Shown in pieces: positions 6,371 through 8,442 of a DNA stretch of 8,442 bases. Numbering within the stretch: position 1 is the stretch's first letter; each line of letters starts with the position of its first letter. A program made the translations under genes and the position numbers. A model generated the notes under the pieces. That model was not told the origin of the DNA and ran no database searches. It was given only the letters and a program-made list of their open reading frames with translations. The DNA comes from Pseudomonadota bacterium (GTDB lineage: Bacteria; Pseudomonadota; Alphaproteobacteria; Rhizobiales; Xanthobacteraceae), in assembly GCA_023392205.1 (NCBI GenBank), contig JAEVZN010000311.1:1-8442 (forward strand), written 5' to 3'.

Positions 6371-6385
6371 GGCGCGAAACGCGCC
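6371..6385. repeat. Perfect inverted repeat upstream of the hydrolase gene
   Basis: GGCGCG (6371-6376), loop AAA, CGCGCC (6380-6385) form a 6-bp hairpin or dyad 42 bp upstream of the hydrolase ATG. It could be an operator or an RNA stem in the leader. No T-run follows on either strand, so it is not a typical intrinsic terminator. Confidence 0.4.
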
Positions 6386-6421
6386 TGTCTCGAAGTCTAG
6401 CCGAGCCGCATGGCAACGGCA

Positions 6422-6458
6422 CCGGCCCCACGAAGTCGTGATGCCGGATGCCGCGGCA
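6422..6458. repeat. Inverted repeats just after the AI-2E gene
   Basis: CCGGC (6422-6426) and CACGA (6429-6433) can pair with TCGTG (6436-6440) and GCCGG (6443-6447), giving a 10-bp stem broken by a 2x2 internal loop, with an AG turn. Next to it TGCCGCGGCA (6449-6458) is a perfect palindrome. Both lie within 55 bp after the AI-2E stop codon on the minus strand. They may stabilise the 3' end or slow transcription, but there is no T-run. Confidence 0.4.
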
Positions 6459-6473
6459 GCCGGGGCAGGGGGC

Positions 6474-7559
6474 TCAGTCCGGCAGCAGGGTTTCCGCACG
6501 CGGATAAAGGTGATCGGCCGCGACCATAATCATGATCAGGATCGGGGTGGCCAGGAATGCGCCGATCGGTCCCCAGAGCCAGGCCCAGAAGGCCAGCGAC
6601 AGAAACACGGCCAGAGGGTGCATGGTGAATTGCCGCCCCACCACATTCGGCACGATGAAATGGCCCTCGATAAAGGTGAAGGCCATGAAGAAGGCAGGCG
6701 CGATCAGCGCCGGCAGCAGCGTGTCAAAAGTCATCAGGCCGACAAAGAAAAGGATCGCATGCATCAGGCCCGGCCCGGCATAGGGGATATAATTGAGCAG
6801 GAAGGCCAGCGCGCCCCAGAGCAGCGGGGCCGGAAAGCCGAGCGCCCATGTCACGGCGGTGGCGACAATGCCAACGCAGACATTGATGATCGTGACGGTG
6901 ATGAGATAGCCGCTCAGAGAGCGTTCAATATCGTTGACGATCTTCAGCGTGCGCAGCCGTCCGTCACGGGTTGTGAAGATATTCACGACATAGCGGCGCA
7001 TGGCGGCGCGGCCGAACACGAAGAAGAACAAGGTGGCGAAGAACAGCACGAATTGCAGGATGGCCGGCGTCACAGCGCCGAGCACGCTGCCGATGACTTC
7101 GGTCGGCTCGCTCACGCTCACATCGACGCTCGAGCCGCCCATGATCTCGGTGCGCAATTCGCGGAGCGCCGCCAGCGGCTGCTCCATGAAGCGGAATTTT
7201 TCCTTGATGGTGTTGCCGATATCCGCTGACCGCGCCGCGAGATCAGCGGCAGGCTCGTATAGCAGCGTCACCGCGAGATACAGCACGAGGCCGATCAGCG
7301 CGACGATCACCAGCGCCGGCACGAAGGCGGGCAGCCCATGCCGCGTCGCATATCCGGCGAGAGGGCCGATGGTGAGGCTGATCACCAGGGCACCGAGAAC
7401 CGGCATCAGGAGCGGCTGGGCGAGGTAGAGAAACGCCCCAAACATGATCGTCGCCATAAGGATGGTGGCGACCTGTGCCGTCATGTTCCAAAACGCGCTG
7501 GTATCCTGAAACGGCGCCGGGTCACGCGCGCCGATGCGCAGCAACCTGCGTCCGCCCAT
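6474..7559 (-). CDS. AI-2E/PerM-family transporter-like membrane protein
   Basis: The frame encodes an integral inner-membrane protein of the AI-2E transporter (PerM/TqsA, UPF0118) family, 361 residues from ATG 7559, the usual family length. Hydrophobic segments fall at about 30-60 (two), 77-100, 163-183, 217-240, 245-275, 280-298 and 315-348. A long soluble region at about 101-160 separates the third and fourth, as in the family. The conserved C-terminal part has NYIPYAGPG at 256-264, FIEGHFIVPNVVGR at 296-309 and HPLAVFLSL at 314-322. Members export autoinducer-2, organic acids or sodium, or have no known substrate, so none is assigned. The start is uncertain. The frame is open to 8027; ATG 7559 leaves a 25-residue cytoplasmic tail, and ATG 7484 is the alternative. 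Neither has a good ribosome binding site. Confidence 0.88.
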   Translation of the reverse strand: MGGRRLLRIGARDPAPFQDTSAFWNMTAQVATILMATIMFGAFLYLAQPLLMPVLGALVISLTIGPLAGYATRHGLPAFVPALVIVALIGLVLYLAVTLLYEPAADLAARSADIGNTIKEKFRFMEQPLAALRELRTEIMGGSSVDVSVSEPTEVIGSVLGAVTPAILQFVLFFATLFFFVFGRAAMRRYVVNIFTTRDGRLRTLKIVNDIERSLSGYLITVTIINVCVGIVATAVTWALGFPAPLLWGALAFLLNYIPYAGPGLMHAILFFVGLMTFDTLLPALIAPAFFMAFTFIEGHFIVPNVVGRQFTMHPLAVFLSLAFWAWLWGPIGAFLATPILIMIMVAADHLYPRAETLLPD

Positions 7560-7859
7560 GGTCCATTGTTCAGCCGTTTCTCCGGCCGCGCGGCCTGGGG
7601 AGGGTTCCTGGCTTGCGCGCACAGGTTCTCGTGACACCCGCGAGGCGGGTGAAGGGCGCGCGTCGGTCAAGCCTTTGTCCTCCGGGTAGGCGCGTGGCCT
7701 CTCGGGCGACGCGTCCCCAAACAATGCGGATTGCCCGGTCCGGTTCCATTGCATCCGGCGGGCATTTGCGGTCCACTTGTGCCGAAATGGCACGGGCCGG
7801 CTGGCATTGCGGTTGCGACTCTGAGATGGACGGCCGCAGGATCGGCTTCGGAGGTTGAA
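7560..7859. other. Non-coding spacer with several palindromes
   Basis: This 300-bp divergent spacer between the AI-2E gene and the small four-cysteine gene shows no convincing gene. It holds a perfect 12-bp palindrome, GGCCGCGCGGCC, at 7584-7595. It also has a tight hairpin, CACCCGC-GAG-GCGGGTG, at 7635-7651, and a dyad, GTGCC-GAAAT-GGCAC, at 7779-7793. Near-repeats GGCATTTGCGG (7761-7771) and GGCATTGCGG (7803-7812) flank the dyad. The last three features lie upstream of the plus-strand gene and could be regulatory. No clear -35/-10 pair was found. The AI-2E reading frame stays open through all of it, so part could be an N-terminal extension, though its composition is not protein-like. Confidence 0.4.
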
Positions 7860-8234
7860 ATGACGCGGAATCTGTCCCGCATTCGGATGGCTGCACTGGC
7901 TCTGGGATGGGCCGTTCTGGCGCCAACTGGCGTTGCAACCGGTGTGCGGGCCGAAACCGCCTCCGAGCCGCGCAGCATCACCGGCACGGTTGTCGATTCT
8001 TGTGTGCATTCCCGCGGCAGCACGCATTGCATCCAGCGCTATCGCGAACGCGACGGCGACAAGGGTGGGGTGCAGTCGCTGCGCGAAAGGGATGACGATG
8101 CGCTAAGCGAGTCTCGGGAGCGCGAACGGCAATGGGTGTCGCGCTGCCAGCCTGCATTGCGGCATGATCGCTTCGGCGTCGGCCGCTATATGTATGCGGC
8201 GCCCGGCTGCGAATATGGCAGGTCGCAGGACTGA
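7860..8234 (+). CDS. Small exported four-cysteine protein, function unknown
   Basis: The 124-residue frame begins at ATG 7860 with a perfect GGAGG (7850-7854) 5 nt upstream, the best ribosome binding site in the window. Residues 1-31 form a signal peptide ending GVRA, so the mature protein of about 93 residues is periplasmic or secreted. It has four cysteines, C48, C57, C96 and C117, which could make two disulfides. The centre (about 60-92) is very rich in Arg, Glu and Asp and likely helical. The C-terminal part has RFGVGRYMYAAPGCEYG. I do not recognise a named family, and no enzyme motif is visible. It appears to be a single-gene unit. The ribosome binding site, signal peptide and composition make it a real gene. 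Confidence 0.75.
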   Translation: MTRNLSRIRMAALALGWAVLAPTGVATGVRAETASEPRSITGTVVDSCVHSRGSTHCIQRYRERDGDKGGVQSLRERDDDALSESRERERQWVSRCQPALRHDRFGVGRYMYAAPGCEYGRSQD

Positions 8235-8269
8235 ACTTCCGCTATGCGAGGCCAGTTATCAGGCCGCGA

Positions 8270-8353
8270 TCAATATCCGGTCGAGCGCGCGGTCATCAAC
8301 GGTGCGATCAGAAGCGCGATCAGCAGCAAGCCCAAAAGATCCATGACGCTCAT
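8270..8353 (-). CDS. Possible 27-residue single-span membrane protein
   Basis: ATG 8353 opens a 27-codon frame ending in TGA at 8270-8272. A GGGGA lies 5 nt upstream of the ATG as a plausible ribosome binding site. The product starts MSVMDLLGLLLIALLIAPLM and ends TARSTGY, so residues about 5-20 form one transmembrane helix and the tail carries one Arg. Third codon positions are mostly G or C (21 of 27 by my count), as in the neighbouring genes. It resembles the class of tiny bacterial membrane proteins that bind larger membrane complexes, but it lacks the hallmarks of KdpF, so no name is given. It converges with the four-cysteine gene 35 bp away. A second ATG at 8344 would shorten it by three residues. 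A chance ORF of this size is possible. Confidence 0.45.
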   Translation of the reverse strand: MSVMDLLGLLLIALLIAPLMTARSTGY

Positions 8354-8366
8354 GGCGGTCCCCACA

Positions 8367-8385
8367 CGATACAAGACGCGATACA
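8367..8385. repeat. Direct repeat CGATACA upstream of the small membrane ORF
   Basis: CGATACA occurs at 8367-8373 and again at 8379-8385, a centre spacing of 12 bp. On the minus strand this reads TGTATCG twice, 14-32 bp before the start of the 27-residue ORF. Extended, the two copies are ACACGATACA and ACGCGATACA. It could be a protein-binding site or part of a promoter for that ORF, but no -35/-10 pair is clear. Confidence 0.3.
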
Positions 8386-8442
8386 CATGCCTCCCCAGGC
8401 ACTGCATGATGCTGCGCGCGATGCGCTAATGGCCGCTGAACA

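Noticed and set aside
5415..7229. A 604-codon plus-strand frame across the hydrolase and AI-2E genes
   Set aside because: It lies antisense to two genes with clear family motifs. Its product is Arg/Gly/His/Glu-rich with no domain, as expected for a shadow frame in high-GC DNA.
7560..8027. A 156-residue N-terminal extension of the AI-2E protein
   Set aside because: The extension is low-complexity, overlaps the well-supported four-cysteine gene antisense, and the family needs only a short N-terminal tail.
1..8442. A mobile element, CRISPR array, toxin-antitoxin pair or defence system
   Set aside because: No transposase, integrase, Cas, repeat-spacer pattern or terminal inverted repeats of a mobile element were seen; the genes look like ordinary chromosomal content.

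Overview
The window looks like chromosomal DNA from an alphaproteobacterium of the order Hyphomicrobiales, most likely near Bradyrhizobium, Afipia or Rhodopseudomonas. This is inferred from the high GC content with strong GC bias at third codon positions, from the protein sequences (the NAD kinase motifs, the FGPDRRR tail of the response regulator, and small secreted proteins with Ala-rich signal peptides), and from the gene style. I cannot confirm a species without a database search. No transposase, integrase, phage gene, CRISPR array, tRNA or rRNA was seen.

Layout. (1) 1-464, minus: the 5' part of a CheY-like response regulator that runs off the window. (2) 587-1396, minus: NAD kinase. (3) 1473-1805, plus: CutA, divergent from nadK, with a symmetric AT-rich -10-like element between them. 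(4) 1848-2480, minus: a secreted TPR-type protein, convergent with cutA. (5) 2628-3081: a sigma70-like promoter followed at once by a full cobalamin riboswitch aptamer, then about 225 nt of strongly structured leader. (6) 3082-5253, plus: a TonB-dependent outer-membrane receptor controlled by that leader, probably for cobalamin or a related corrinoid. (7) A bidirectional intrinsic terminator at 5279-5309. (8) 5331-6329, minus: a Tat-exported metallo-beta-lactamase-fold hydrolase resembling methyl parathion hydrolase. (9) 6474-7559, minus: an AI-2E/PerM-family membrane protein. (10) 7860-8234, plus: a small exported four-cysteine protein of unknown function. (11) 8270-8353, minus: a possible 27-residue single-span membrane protein.

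How the genes work together. These are mostly single-gene transcription units facing in both directions, with no operon across the window. The only clear regulatory circuit is promoter, B12 riboswitch and TonB receptor: when intracellular cobalamin is high, receptor expression should fall. No btuCDF transporter or cobalamin biosynthesis gene lies alongside it, so the receptor is an orphan at this locus. NAD kinase and CutA are housekeeping genes. The exported hydrolase and AI-2E protein share a strand but are 144 bp apart, with several inverted repeats between them.

The most interesting parts are the long structured leader downstream of the riboswitch aptamer, the Tat-exported hydrolase with a full set of metal ligands, and the tiny membrane-protein ORF near the right edge. 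I did not find a clear new multigene defence or mobile system.
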